Shown here one piece after another: positions 1 to 8,398 of a stretch of DNA of 64,000 nucleotides. Each line of letters begins with the position of its first letter. Position 1 is the stretch's first letter. Both the position numbers and the translations under genes were made by a program. The notes under the pieces are model-generated. The model was given only the letters and a program-made list of their open reading frames with translations. It did not search any database and was not told where the DNA came from. The stretch covers positions 1 through 64,000 of the forward strand of contig NZ_FQTW01000010.1 of NCBI RefSeq assembly GCF_900129035.1, in the 5' to 3' direction. The DNA is from Psychroflexus salarius. GTDB taxonomy: Bacteria; Bacteroidota; Bacteroidia; Flavobacteriales; Flavobacteriaceae.

Positions 1-78
1 ATCAATGAACTTTAATCTAAATTCTTTGCTAAAATAAACCAAATCAATGACTCATTTCTGTTTCTGATTTTGCGAGTG

Positions 79-108
79 CAAATGTAAAACTATTTTCTAA
101 CATAACAA
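79..108 (-). promoter_or_regulatory. Promoter P2, TTG-N19-TACATTTG
   Basis: On the minus strand TTG (108-106) is followed after exactly 19 bases by TACATTTG (86-79). This is a full match to the Bacteroidota -33/-7 consensus, and CACTCGC follows it. It points left, out of the window. Confidence 0.7.
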
Positions 109-191
109 GCTTTTTTAGAAAAAAAATTTTACAGCCCTTACACAAAATCAATCTTAAATACTTTTAAAGAACTTTATTTCCTTGCGGGGCG

Positions 192-223
192 CAAAACTAC
201 AACCTTTATCCGCAATCACAAAA
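192..223 (-). promoter_or_regulatory. Promoter P1, TTTTG-N19-TAGTTTTG with GC-rich discriminator
   Basis: On the minus strand TTTTG (223-219) is followed after 19 bases by TAGTTTTG (199-192) and then by the G+C-rich block CGCCCCGC. This is the strongest promoter in the window. A GC-rich discriminator in an AT-rich genome is typical of stable-RNA promoters. It lies in tandem with P2, about 113 bp upstream. Confidence 0.7.
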
Positions 224-321
224 CTTTTTTTAAACGTTTTTGACAAATAATCCCTAATTAATTACTAACTAACTATTTAAACTTAACTCATACCTATAAA
301 TCAATCAAATTAACCCATTAA

Positions 322-1119
322 TTACATCACTAAATACCATAAAATTGGTATCGATTCAACACAAAACGAAGCGAAATAAAAAGATTTCACTAAATTTGAA
401 GCTAAGATAGCATACATAAGAATAATTGAAATTAGAGACAAAACAAATAGATCATAATCAAGATTAAATTCTATCACCAAACATAGTTGTATTAATACAA
501 GAAAAACACCCAAAACTTGTGAAAATTTAACACCTAACAATTGAGGTAGAGTTTTTAATTGAATATCATCGTAATCAATATCTCGCACTTCGAAAGGAAT
601 TAATAGAATCAAAATTAAAATAAAACGATGTAAACTAAAATAATATATTTGTTTTATATCAATAGCAATAGAATCTATTAAAGGAAGTACGACTGTAGTT
701 AAAGTCCAGACTAAAGCAATTACAAATATCTTTAAACCTTTTACAGCCCTTAAATTTTTCTTTTTTGGCAGAAAAGGGATAGCGTATGCAGTTGTAAGAA
801 GGCTTATTATCGCTAAAAGTGCTAATTCTCGCCAACTACAATATGTCAAAAACCATAAAAAAAAAATAAATGTAAAAAATGAAAATAACTGAATAAATTT
901 CAAATTTCTAGTTAAGCTACGATGGTGTAACTTAGCAATACCTGCATATTTCACAAAATTATAACCCGTTACAGTTGAACAAAAAATTACTACTGCTAAT
1001 TTTAGATCTAAACTATATTTAAAACACAAACATGTAATGTAAGTAAAAGCAACCACAGCTAATGCAACGTGAATACTTGCATTGATATAAAAATCAAATA
1101 TTTTTTTTATGAGCTTCAT
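322..1119 (-). CDS. UbiA-like integral membrane protein of unknown function
   Basis: The 265-aa protein is almost entirely hydrophobic, with roughly 8-9 membrane segments. A loop near residues 178-195 reads RDIDYDD..LKTLPQLLG, which matches the second Asp-rich motif of UbiA-type prenyltransferases. The first motif, normally NDxxDxxxD, is replaced near residues 52-60 by GYNFVKYAG, which has no acidic residue. The canonical magnesium-diphosphate site is therefore incomplete. I recall close relatives being widespread in Flavobacteriia as hypothetical proteins. It diverges from gcvP across a 103-bp gap. The fold assignment is fairly secure; prenyltransferase activity is not. Confidence 0.75.
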   Translation of the reverse strand: MKLIKKIFDFYINASIHVALAVVAFTYITCLCFKYSLDLKLAVVIFCSTVTGYNFVKYAGIAKLHHRSLTRNLKFIQLFSFFTFIFFLWFLTYCSWRELALLAIISLLTTAYAIPFLPKKKNLRAVKGLKIFVIALVWTLTTVVLPLIDSIAIDIKQIYYFSLHRFILILILLIPFEVRDIDYDDIQLKTLPQLLGVKFSQVLGVFLVLIQLCLVIEFNLDYDLFVLSLISIILMYAILASNLVKSFYFASFCVESIPILWYLVM

Positions 1120-1151
1120 TTTACAAAATTAAGCCTTTAAACTTAACTATT

Positions 1152-1193
1152 ATACACTATCTTTTAACAAGTGTTTTCTTACAAATAGTGTAT
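1152..1193. promoter_or_regulatory. Inverted repeat in the gcvP divergent promoter region
   Basis: ATACACTAT (1152-1160) and its exact complement ATAGTGTAT (1185-1193) are 24 bp apart. The right arm overlaps the gcvP -7 element. It is a candidate operator or looping site; the regulator is unknown. Confidence 0.35.
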
Positions 1194-1198
1194 TTTTG
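1191..1198 (+). promoter_or_regulatory. gcvP promoter -7 element TATTTTTG
   Basis: TATTTTTG is a full TAnnTTTG match ending 24 bp before the ATG at 1223. No clear TTG lies 19 bp upstream. It predicts a leader of only about 15-20 nt, which excludes a glycine riboswitch and disfavours the TTG at 1196 as a start, because that TTG lies inside the promoter. Confidence 0.6.
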
Positions 1199-1222
1199 CA
1201 AGCAAATTTTAAAAAGTTTGTA

Positions 1223-4069
1223 ATGAACACAGAATCATTTGCATTACGTCATATCGGACCAAGTAAAGCTGAAGTTCAAGATATGCTTGATAACATTGGG
1301 GTTAACTCACTTGAACAACTCATTTATGAAACTATACCTGACGGTATAAAGCTAAAAAAGCCTCTTGATTTACCTGAAGCTTTAAGTGAATATGAGTTTG
1401 CAAAGCATATCAATAATTTATCAAAGCAAAACAAGGTTTTCAAATCATTTATAGGTTTGGGGTATCACGAAACTGTAATGCCTGCTGTGATTCAAAGAAA
1501 TATATTGGAAAACCCTGGTTGGTACACAGCTTATACGCCTTATCAAGCTGAAATTGCTCAGGGCCGATTAGAAGCTTTACTGAATTTTCAAACCATGGTT
1601 TCAGACTTAACTGGCATGGAGCTAGCTAACGCATCACTTCTTGATGAAGCTACATCAGCAGCAGAAGCCATGAACCTACTTTTTGCTGTTCGTAACCGCG
1701 AACAGAAAAAAAATAAAGTAATTAAGTTTTTTGTAGACAGCAATGTTTTGCCTCAAACTTTAGCGCTACTAGAAACACGTTCAGAGCCTTTAGGTATAGA
1801 ACTTGTTGTTGGCAACCCAAATGAATTTGACTACTCAGCAAACTTTTTTGGTGCTTTATTGCAATATCCTGGTAAACATGGTCAAATTACTGACTTTGAA
1901 GGCTTCACAAAAAAAGCGATTGCAAGTGACATAAAAGTTGCTGTCGCAGCCGATATATTAAGCCTAGTTAAACTTCAAGCTCCTGGTGATTGGGGTGTAG
2001 ATGTTGTAGTTGGCACTACACAACGTTTTGGAATCCCACTGGGTTACGGTGGTCCACACGCAGCCTATTTCGCAACTAAAGAGTCATACAAACGCCACAT
2101 ACCTGGTCGTATTATCGGTGTCACTAAAGACCTTGATGGTAATTTTGGTTTGCGCATGGCTTTACAAACACGTGAACAACATATTAAACGCGACAGAGCC
2201 ACGTCAAACATTTGTACAGCACAAGTACTTTTAGCTGTTATGGCTGGAATGTATGCAGTTTATCACGGTCCTGAAGGTTTAAAACACATTGCAAACGCCG
2301 TTCATCATAAAGCAGTTAATCTTGCCAATGAACTCGAGAAACTCGGATATTATCAGGTTAATAGTTTGTATTTTGATACTATTCAAATTAAAGCTGAAGC
2401 TGAACGAATTAAAACTTTAGCCGAACAACACGAATTAAACTTTCACTATGCAGATGCTGAAACTGTTTGTATTTCAATAAACGAAACAACTTCAATTGAA
2501 GATCTCAACAATATAATTCATGTGTTTGCAAAGGCAAATTCAAGCGCATCAAAATCGTTTTCATTTTCAGTAGAACCTATCATAGATCAGCATGAGCTAG
2601 CAAGAGAAACTCAATTTTTAACACATGATGTTTTTAATCGTTACCATTCTGAAACAGCCTTAATGCGATACATCAAATCACTTGAACGCAAAGATCTGGC
2701 TTTAAATCATTCTATGATTTCACTAGGCTCCTGCACAATGAAGTTAAATGCTGCTTCAGAAATGTTGCCACTGTCGAACCCTCAATGGGGAAATATACAT
2801 CCTTTTGCCCCAAAAGAGCAAGCTCAGGGTTACCAAAAAATACTAAAAGACTTAGCAGACTACTTGACTGAAATAACTGGATTTTCTGCAACTTCACTTC
2901 AACCTAATTCTGGTGCTCAAGGTGAATATGCTGGTCTAATGGTGATTCGTGCCTATCATCAATCAAACAATGAAAGTCATAGAAATATCTGCTTAGTTCC
3001 TTCCTCAGCCCATGGTACTAATCCTGCAAGCGCAGTTATGGCAGGCATGAAAGTTATTGTGGTTAAAGCAAATGAGAAAGGAAATATAGATGTTGACGAT
3101 TTAAAAGCTAAAGCTGAAAAATATAGTGAAAATCTCGCAGCATTGATGGTAACCTATCCTTCAACTCATGGTGTTTTTGAATCTGCAATAAAAGATATTA
3201 CCAAAATTATTCATGATCATGGTGGTCAAGTTTATATGGACGGAGCTAACATGAATGCACAAGTTGGCTTAACCAGTCCTGGTCAGATTGGTGCTGATGT
3301 TTGCCACCTAAATTTACATAAAACTTTTGCTATTCCTCATGGCGGTGGTGGTCCTGGCGTTGGTCCTATATGTGTGGCCAAACAATTAAAGCCATTTTTA
3401 CCCAATAATCCGATTATTGAAACAGGTGGCGAGCAAGCAATATCTGCTATTTCAGCAGCACCTTTTGGTTCATCTTTAGTTTGTCTAATTTCTTATGCTT
3501 ACATCAGAATGCTCGGCGAAGAAGGCTTAAGAAAATCTACTGAAACGGCTATATTAAATGCCAATTATATTAAATCTAAATTGAATGACTTCTACCCAAC
3601 ATTATATTCTGGTGAACGCGGTCGAGCTGCTCACGAAATGATTATAGATTGTCGTGCTTTTAAAGCATTTGGTATTGAAGTCAAAGATATTGCTAAACGT
3701 TTAATCGATTATGGTTTTCATGCCCCAACAGTTTCATTTCCGGTTGCTGGAACAATGATGATTGAACCAACTGAAAGCGAAAACAAAGAAGAATTAGATC
3801 GATTTTGTGAAGCAATGATTTCAATTCGTCAAGAAATTGAAACATGTACTAAAGACGAGCCTAATAATGTGCTTAAAAATGCACCACATACTCAAGAAAT
3901 GTTAACTTCAAATGAATGGAGCTTCCCTTATTCTAGACAGAAAGCAGCCTTCCCATTAGACTATTTGAAGTCTAACAAATTTTGGCCAACAGTGAGAAGA
4001 GTTGATGAAGCTTATGGTGATCGAAATTTGATGTGTACCTGTGCACCTATTGAAGATTACATCTCATAA
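1223..4069 (+). CDS. gcvP: Glycine dehydrogenase (decarboxylating), P protein
   Basis: This is the PLP-dependent P protein of the glycine cleavage system. It decarboxylates glycine and passes the aminomethyl group to lipoyl-GcvH. At 948 aa from the ATG at 1223 it is the single-chain form, with N-terminal (FIGLGYHETVMPAVI) and C-terminal halves both present. The PLP lysine is in HLNLHKTFAIPHGGGGPG, about Lys700, followed by the glycine-rich loop. The start is set at 1223 because the upstream TTG at 1196 is in the -7 box and the family begins with the FALRHIGPS motif. gcvT and gcvH are not in the window. A strong terminator follows. Confidence 0.97.
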   Translation: MNTESFALRHIGPSKAEVQDMLDNIGVNSLEQLIYETIPDGIKLKKPLDLPEALSEYEFAKHINNLSKQNKVFKSFIGLGYHETVMPAVIQRNILENPGWYTAYTPYQAEIAQGRLEALLNFQTMVSDLTGMELANASLLDEATSAAEAMNLLFAVRNREQKKNKVIKFFVDSNVLPQTLALLETRSEPLGIELVVGNPNEFDYSANFFGALLQYPGKHGQITDFEGFTKKAIASDIKVAVAADILSLVKLQAPGDWGVDVVVGTTQRFGIPLGYGGPHAAYFATKESYKRHIPGRIIGVTKDLDGNFGLRMALQTREQHIKRDRATSNICTAQVLLAVMAGMYAVYHGPEGLKHIANAVHHKAVNLANELEKLGYYQVNSLYFDTIQIKAEAERIKTLAEQHELNFHYADAETVCISINETTSIEDLNNIIHVFAKANSSASKSFSFSVEPIIDQHELARETQFLTHDVFNRYHSETALMRYIKSLERKDLALNHSMISLGSCTMKLNAASEMLPLSNPQWGNIHPFAPKEQAQGYQKILKDLADYLTEITGFSATSLQPNSGAQGEYAGLMVIRAYHQSNNESHRNICLVPSSAHGTNPASAVMAGMKVIVVKANEKGNIDVDDLKAKAEKYSENLAALMVTYPSTHGVFESAIKDITKIIHDHGGQVYMDGANMNAQVGLTSPGQIGADVCHLNLHKTFAIPHGGGGPGVGPICVAKQLKPFLPNNPIIETGGEQAISAISAAPFGSSLVCLISYAYIRMLGEEGLRKSTETAILNANYIKSKLNDFYPTLYSGERGRAAHEMIIDCRAFKAFGIEVKDIAKRLIDYGFHAPTVSFPVAGTMMIEPTESENKEELDRFCEAMISIRQEIETCTKDEPNNVLKNAPHTQEMLTSNEWSFPYSRQKAAFPLDYLKSNKFWPTVRRVDEAYGDRNLMCTCAPIEDYIS

Positions 4070-4086
4070 TTAATAACAAAATTAAC

Positions 4087-4130
4087 ATAAGCCTTCTTGA
4101 TAAATAACCAATAAGAAGGCTTATATTTTA
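4087..4130 (+). terminator. Rho-independent terminator of gcvP
   Basis: ATAAGCCTTCTT (4087-4098) pairs perfectly over 12 bp with AAGAAGGCTTAT (4113-4124), with a 14-nt loop. The T-rich sequence ATTTTA follows. Confidence 0.85.
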
Positions 4131-4181
4131 ATATACTGTAATTTTTTAACATTTAAAAAAATTAATTACAAAACTATTGAT

Positions 4182-4205
4182 AAGTTGATATTTTTAAATC
4201 AACTT
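4182..4205. promoter_or_regulatory. Inverted repeat upstream of the fabH-like gene
   Basis: AAGTTGAT (4182-4189) and ATCAACTT (4198-4205) form a perfect 8-bp inverted repeat with an 8-nt AT-only spacer, 25 bp before the fabH-like ATG. It could be an operator; no U-tract follows, so it is unlikely to be a terminator. Confidence 0.35.
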
Positions 4206-4229
4206 TGATTTATCTAAAACACGCTTATT

Positions 4230-5291
4230 ATGGCAAATGTAAAAATTGCGGGAGTAGGCAGCTATGTCCCCAAAAATGTTAAAACCAATCAGGATTTCTT
4301 AAGTAATCAATTTTACACTCAAGATGAATCAAAGTTTGATGCCCATCCTAAAGAAATTATAGAAAAGTTTAAAGCCATCACTGGAATAGCTGAACGCCGT
4401 TATGCTGATGATCATATGAAAACTTCAGATATTGCAGCAATTGCAGCTCAAAAAGCTATTGTTAATGCAGGTGTTAATCAAGAAGATATAGACTATATTA
4501 TTGTGGCTCACAATTTTGGAGATGTCGAGCATCAAACACAGCAAACAGACATTGTACCCAGTATAGCATCTAGAGTCAAGCAAATTTTAAAGATTAAAAA
4601 TCCTAAGTGCGTAGCCTATGATTTAGTATTTGGTTGCCCTGGATGGATTGAAGGCTGTATTCAATCAAAAGCCTTTATAGACGCAGGACTCGCAAAGCGA
4701 ACATTAGTAATAGGCGCTGAAACTTTATCTCGTGTTATAGACCCGCATGATCGTGACTCAATGATCTATGCTGATGGTGCTGGCGCAACAATTCTAGAAT
4801 TAACTGAAGACAATGGCGGTATTCTTTCTCATCAGAGCGCTACCTTCAGTTTAAATGAAGCTAAATATATATTTTTCGATAAATCTAATTCACCTCAACG
4901 ACTCGATAACCGCGGCTACATAAAAATGTATGGTCGCAGAATCTATAATTTTGCTCTAACCAAAGTTCCTGAAGCGATGAAAGCTTGTTTAGATGAAAGT
5001 GGACATAGTATTGATGAACTTAAATGTATTTTTATACATCAAGCTAATGAAAAAATGGATGAAGCCATTGTGAAACGCTTTTATAAGCTTTACAAAACTG
5101 AAATGCCAGAAGGCATTATGCCAATGAGTATTAGTGAACTTGGAAATAGCAGTGTAGCAACTGTACCAACACTTTACGACTTATACTTACAGGGTTATTA
5201 CGGCGGTCAAGAATTCAAAAAAGGAAACTTAATTATGTTTGCAAGTGTTGGTGCAGGAATGAATATCAATGCAATTACCTACCAAATTTAA
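4230..5291 (+). CDS. 3-oxoacyl-ACP synthase III family protein (FabH-like)
   Basis: The 353-aa thiolase-fold condensing enzyme has the complete KAS III triad: Cys136 in VFGCPGW, His270 in FIHQAN and Asn306 in LGNSS. FabH normally condenses acetyl-CoA with malonyl-ACP to start fatty-acid synthesis. This protein is longer than typical FabH (about 320 aa) and has an extended segment around residues 25-48. With a methyltransferase and a glycosyltransferase directly downstream, it may be a paralogue for a specialised acyl chain, not the housekeeping FabH. The downstream gene begins 4 bp after its stop. Confidence 0.88.
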   Translation: MANVKIAGVGSYVPKNVKTNQDFLSNQFYTQDESKFDAHPKEIIEKFKAITGIAERRYADDHMKTSDIAAIAAQKAIVNAGVNQEDIDYIIVAHNFGDVEHQTQQTDIVPSIASRVKQILKIKNPKCVAYDLVFGCPGWIEGCIQSKAFIDAGLAKRTLVIGAETLSRVIDPHDRDSMIYADGAGATILELTEDNGGILSHQSATFSLNEAKYIFFDKSNSPQRLDNRGYIKMYGRRIYNFALTKVPEAMKACLDESGHSIDELKCIFIHQANEKMDEAIVKRFYKLYKTEMPEGIMPMSISELGNSSVATVPTLYDLYLQGYYGGQEFKKGNLIMFASVGAGMNINAITYQI

Positions 5292-5295
5292 TGAG

Positions 5296-5820
5296 ATGTA
5301 CGAACATCATTATCCCGAAAAACGTTTTAATCTTACCTTAAAATTTTTAAAACAGCACCAAGCACCACCACAGTCTATTTTAGACCTTGGTGTTGAAAAT
5401 CCATTTTCGAAAATAATGCAAGAACAAGGTTATAATGTAACTAATACTTCTGGAACAGATTTAGATAACGATCAAACAGAAATTATAACATCTAAAGCTC
5501 AAATAACCACAGCATTTGAAATTTTTGAGCATTTATTATCTCCATATGAAGTTTTAAAGTCAATCCAAACGCCTTATTTATTTGCAAGTATTCCTTTAAA
5601 ACTTTGGTTTGCTAAAGCTTACCAAAGTAAAGCCGACCCTAGAGATCGGCACTTTCATGAATTTGAAGATTGGCAATTTGATTGGTTATTAGAAAAATCA
5701 GGTTGGAAAATTGTAGACCATACAAAATTTACAAATCCAGTCAATAAAATAGGAATTAGACCTATCTTAAGACAGTTCACACCACGTTATTATTTGGTAT
5801 ATTGCGAAAAAGCTGATTAA
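5296..5820 (+). CDS. SAM-dependent methyltransferase-like protein
   Basis: The protein is 174 aa if started at the ATG at 5296. An earlier in-frame ATG at 5269 would overlap the fabH-like gene. Residues near 35-40 (SILDLGVENPF) resemble methyltransferase motif I, but the usual glycine-rich DxGxGxG is degenerate. An acidic residue after the second strand (SGTDLDND) and FEIFEHLLSP, a motif-IV-like EHL, follow. The fold is a class I methyltransferase; the substrate is unknown. It sits in an operon between the FabH-like and GT2 genes, with 1 nt to the next start, which suggests a shared product. Confidence 0.65.
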   Translation: MYEHHYPEKRFNLTLKFLKQHQAPPQSILDLGVENPFSKIMQEQGYNVTNTSGTDLDNDQTEIITSKAQITTAFEIFEHLLSPYEVLKSIQTPYLFASIPLKLWFAKAYQSKADPRDRHFHEFEDWQFDWLLEKSGWKIVDHTKFTNPVNKIGIRPILRQFTPRYYLVYCEKAD

Positions 5821-5821
5821 A

Positions 5822-6673
5822 TTGAAGGTACTAGTTATTATTCCTGCACACAATGAAGCTGAATTTATTAAAGACACCCTTAATTCTTTAGTTCAGCAGA
5901 CGCACTTACCAGCTGAAGTCATTGTGGTTAATGACAACTCAACAGATTCAACTGAAGCTATTGTACAAGATTTTTCAAAACAATATAGTTTTATAAAATT
6001 AGTCAACCGAACCTCATCAAATGCACATGAACCTGGCAGTAAAATTGTAAAAGCCTTCAATTTTGGTCTATCGCATACTTCGACCCAAAATATGGATCTC
6101 ATCTGTAAATTTGATGCTGACCTTATATTTCCAGCAGATTACCTTGAAGTTATTGTACAGGCTTTTTCTAATGAACCTAAATTAGGTATCTATGGCGGAT
6201 TTTGTTCAATTAAAAGCAATTCAGGTTGGAAACTTGAAAATTTAACAGGCAGTAAACATGTTCGAGGTGCTCTAAAAGCTTATTCAAAAAACTGTTTTCA
6301 AAGTATTGGTGGGTTAAAATCTGAAATGGGTTGGGACACCATCGATGAGTTACTTGCCCAGTATTATGGCTTTACTGTAAAAACTAATAGTGAACTTGTG
6401 GTTAAGCATTTAAAGCCAACTGGAACGCGATACAAGACTTCTTTAGCTAGAAAATTTGGAATTTCACTGCATCAAATTCGTTATGATATTGGTCTAGCAG
6501 TTTTAACTTCATTAAAAATGGGGTTGAAAAAGCACAGCTTGAAATTTTTTATCATTTCTATGCTCAACTTTTTTAAAGCAAAAACAAAAAAAATTCCTTA
6601 TTTAGTAGACTCTAAACAAGGAATTTTTATTCGCAAATTACGTTGGAAAGGTGTTTTAGATAAATTAGTCTAA
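5822..6673 (+). CDS. Glycosyltransferase family 2 protein (TTG start)
   Basis: The GT-A fold enzyme is 283 aa and begins directly with the first beta strand, VLVIIPAHNEAEFI, then NDNSTDST. The metal-binding motif is KFDADL near residues 97-102, and the acceptor-side MGWDTIDE follows around residue 170. The TTG at 5822 must be the start because the fold begins at once and no ATG precedes it. The preceding stop is 1 nt away. Its 3' end overlaps the convergent phosphatase gene by 9 bp. The substrate sugar cannot be read from sequence. With its two upstream partners it may modify a lipid or surface glycan. Confidence 0.85.
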   Translation: MKVLVIIPAHNEAEFIKDTLNSLVQQTHLPAEVIVVNDNSTDSTEAIVQDFSKQYSFIKLVNRTSSNAHEPGSKIVKAFNFGLSHTSTQNMDLICKFDADLIFPADYLEVIVQAFSNEPKLGIYGGFCSIKSNSGWKLENLTGSKHVRGALKAYSKNCFQSIGGLKSEMGWDTIDELLAQYYGFTVKTNSELVVKHLKPTGTRYKTSLARKFGISLHQIRYDIGLAVLTSLKMGLKKHSLKFFIISMLNFFKAKTKKIPYLVDSKQGIFIRKLRWKGVLDKLV

Positions 6674-8284
6674 AGCCTCTTCAATAACCGATCCTGTAGC
6701 ACCATTTGGCATTTCGATTCCTAATAATGCTGAAATAGTAGGTGCAATATCAGTTATAAAAAGTTTTTTGTAGGTATAACCAGGCTTTACACCTTGACCA
6801 TAAAGCAAAAATGGTGCTTGCGTATCATAATTTAAGCCTGAACCATGTGTTGAGCCTTTTTTTGGATAAGAAATGTATGAAGGTTCAAAAGCAAAAATTA
6901 TATCTCCGCTTCGCTTGGGATGGAACCCATTTTTAATTAAAGCTTCGGCTCTTGTACTAGCAGAACTTTGAGCCAAATTTTCTCGGGTAAAAACACGGTC
7001 TATTTTTGGGTATTGTAATAAGAAATGCTTGATTTCCCGTTGAAGTTTAACTAAGTTGCTATATGTTACTAAAAAGTCATAGTTTAAAAATATTTGCTGA
7101 TTACTTATATTTTTAATAACATTTTCATAAACAAATTTATTTAAATACTCATTTAAATCAGCCTCTAATTGTTTCGTATCAAAATAACCTGCAGGAATAT
7201 GGTGATCTTTTAAAAATTGAGGCACATGAACCGCACCATGATCGGAGGTTAAAAATAAAGTATAATTATCCTTGCCTACTTTCGAATCTAAGAAGTTTAG
7301 CAAATTTGCAATATCTCTATCTAACCTAATATAGGTGTCTTGTATTTCTTTAGAATTAACCCCAAAATTATGACCAACATAATCTGTACTCGAAAAACTT
7401 ACAGTTAAAACATCTGTGTGCTCATCTTGACCTAAATCTTCAGCTTTGATTGCCTCTTTAGCAAAATCAACAATGATGGAATTTCCGTAGGCCGTTGCTT
7501 TCAATATATCAAATTGACCATTTTGCTTATTTAATGCTTTTAAGTTGTAAGGAAAAGTGGCTTCATCTTTACCTTCAAAACCATGTTCATAATTATTTAA
7601 ATCACTTCCACTTTCTGTATATGATTCAACATTTTTGAAGGTGTTCCAATCCTTTTTTAAGTAATTTTCAACTACCTTAGATTTATTAAATTTTTTCACC
7701 CATTTCGGGAGTTCATCTTGATAAAAAGTACTTGAAATAAAGTGACCTTTGTCTTTCCCGTAAAACCAATAAGCAGCATTGGCTGTGTGGCCAGCTGGTA
7801 AAATTGCACCACGATCTTTAATTGAAATCCCAATAGTTTTACCTCTAAATTGGGTATGAAGTCTGTTTTGATCAGCAAAAGTTGTTGTTAGCATACGGTG
7901 TGGCGACATCTGACCGTCACGTGCGTCAGTACCTAAAGGTTTAACATTAACATCGCCAGCACAATACACAAAATCGTCTTGAAACTTATCATACCAAGTA
8001 TTACTTATAATTCCGTGATTCATCGGGCTTGTTCCCGTAAAAATTGAAGCGTGACCAGGACCTGTATAAGTTGGCACATAATTAAAATGAAGATTTTTAG
8101 CCTCAAAACCCTCACGTTTTAAGCGCTTAAAACCATCTTCTGAGTAGTGAGAATCGAATTTAGTAAGATAATCAAAACGCATTTGATCTACGACTACACC
8201 AACAATAAGTTTAGGTTTAGACTGATTTTGAGCAAAAATAAACCCCGAAAAAAGGGCTAACAAAACAATACTAGTTAATCTCAT
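6665..8284 (-). CDS. PafA-like alkaline phosphatase, secreted
   Basis: The protein is 539 aa from the ATG at 8284, with a signal peptide (residues 1-18, ending FIFAQ). The alkaline phosphatase superfamily site is complete: Asp33 in VVDQMRFDYL, nucleophile Thr74 in PTYTGPGHAS, the phosphate-contacting Lys and Arg of SIKDRGA, DYVGHNFG, TSDHGA, and a final His in GSTHGSG. The KxR pair and Thr nucleophile match PafA, the calcium-activated broad-specificity phosphomonoesterase of Flavobacteriia. It likely acts in the periplasm to release phosphate. The longer open frame to 8359 is rejected because the signal peptide starts at 8284 and the promoter lies in between. Confidence 0.9.
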   Translation of the reverse strand: MRLTSIVLLALFSGFIFAQNQSKPKLIVGVVVDQMRFDYLTKFDSHYSEDGFKRLKREGFEAKNLHFNYVPTYTGPGHASIFTGTSPMNHGIISNTWYDKFQDDFVYCAGDVNVKPLGTDARDGQMSPHRMLTTTFADQNRLHTQFRGKTIGISIKDRGAILPAGHTANAAYWFYGKDKGHFISSTFYQDELPKWVKKFNKSKVVENYLKKDWNTFKNVESYTESGSDLNNYEHGFEGKDEATFPYNLKALNKQNGQFDILKATAYGNSIIVDFAKEAIKAEDLGQDEHTDVLTVSFSSTDYVGHNFGVNSKEIQDTYIRLDRDIANLLNFLDSKVGKDNYTLFLTSDHGAVHVPQFLKDHHIPAGYFDTKQLEADLNEYLNKFVYENVIKNISNQQIFLNYDFLVTYSNLVKLQREIKHFLLQYPKIDRVFTRENLAQSSASTRAEALIKNGFHPKRSGDIIFAFEPSYISYPKKGSTHGSGLNYDTQAPFLLYGQGVKPGYTYKKLFITDIAPTISALLGIEMPNGATGSVIEEALD

Positions 8285-8319
8285 ATTTATAGATTTTACT
8301 GCAAAGTTAAATGAACCCG

Positions 8320-8327
8320 CAAAAGTA
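8320..8327 (-). promoter_or_regulatory. Promoter -7 element of the PafA-like gene
   Basis: On the minus strand TACTTTTG matches TAnnTTTG and is followed by CGGG, about 35 bp before the ATG at 8284. No good -33 TTG lies at the standard distance. Confidence 0.5.
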
Positions 8328-8347
8328 AAGATTAACTGCAAGTTAAA

Positions 8348-8377
8348 TTGATAGCTCAATATTTTATTCTATTTTTA
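8348..8377 (+). promoter_or_regulatory. mlaE promoter, TTG-N19-TATTTTTA
   Basis: TTG at 8348-8350 lies exactly 19 bp before TATTTTTA (8370-8377), one base off TAnnTTTG. It places the transcript start near 8384 and supports translation from the ATG at 8399; the in-frame TTG at 8348 is the -33 box. Confidence 0.6.
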
Positions 8378-8398
8378 GCGAAAATTCTAGGGAATTCA

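Larger units (their letters stand above)
1..321. other. Intergenic region, probable rRNA-operon leader (minus strand)
   Basis: I see no gene here. The minus strand carries two complete Bacteroidota-type promoters (listed separately), both directed out of the left edge. Downstream of them, at 1-20 on the minus strand, is an AAGTTCATTGA-like stretch. It resembles the boxA-like sequence I recall ahead of rRNA genes in Bacteroidota. The region beyond the left edge is unseen, so the rRNA assignment is inference. Confidence 0.5.

Noticed and set aside
1120-1222. Glycine riboswitch ahead of gcvP
   Set aside because: The -7 box at 1191-1198 leaves a leader of about 20 nt, too short for the aptamer.
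8348-8398. Upstream TTG start for mlaE
   Set aside because: That TTG is the -33 element of the mlaE promoter; the family's N-terminus matches the ATG at 8399.
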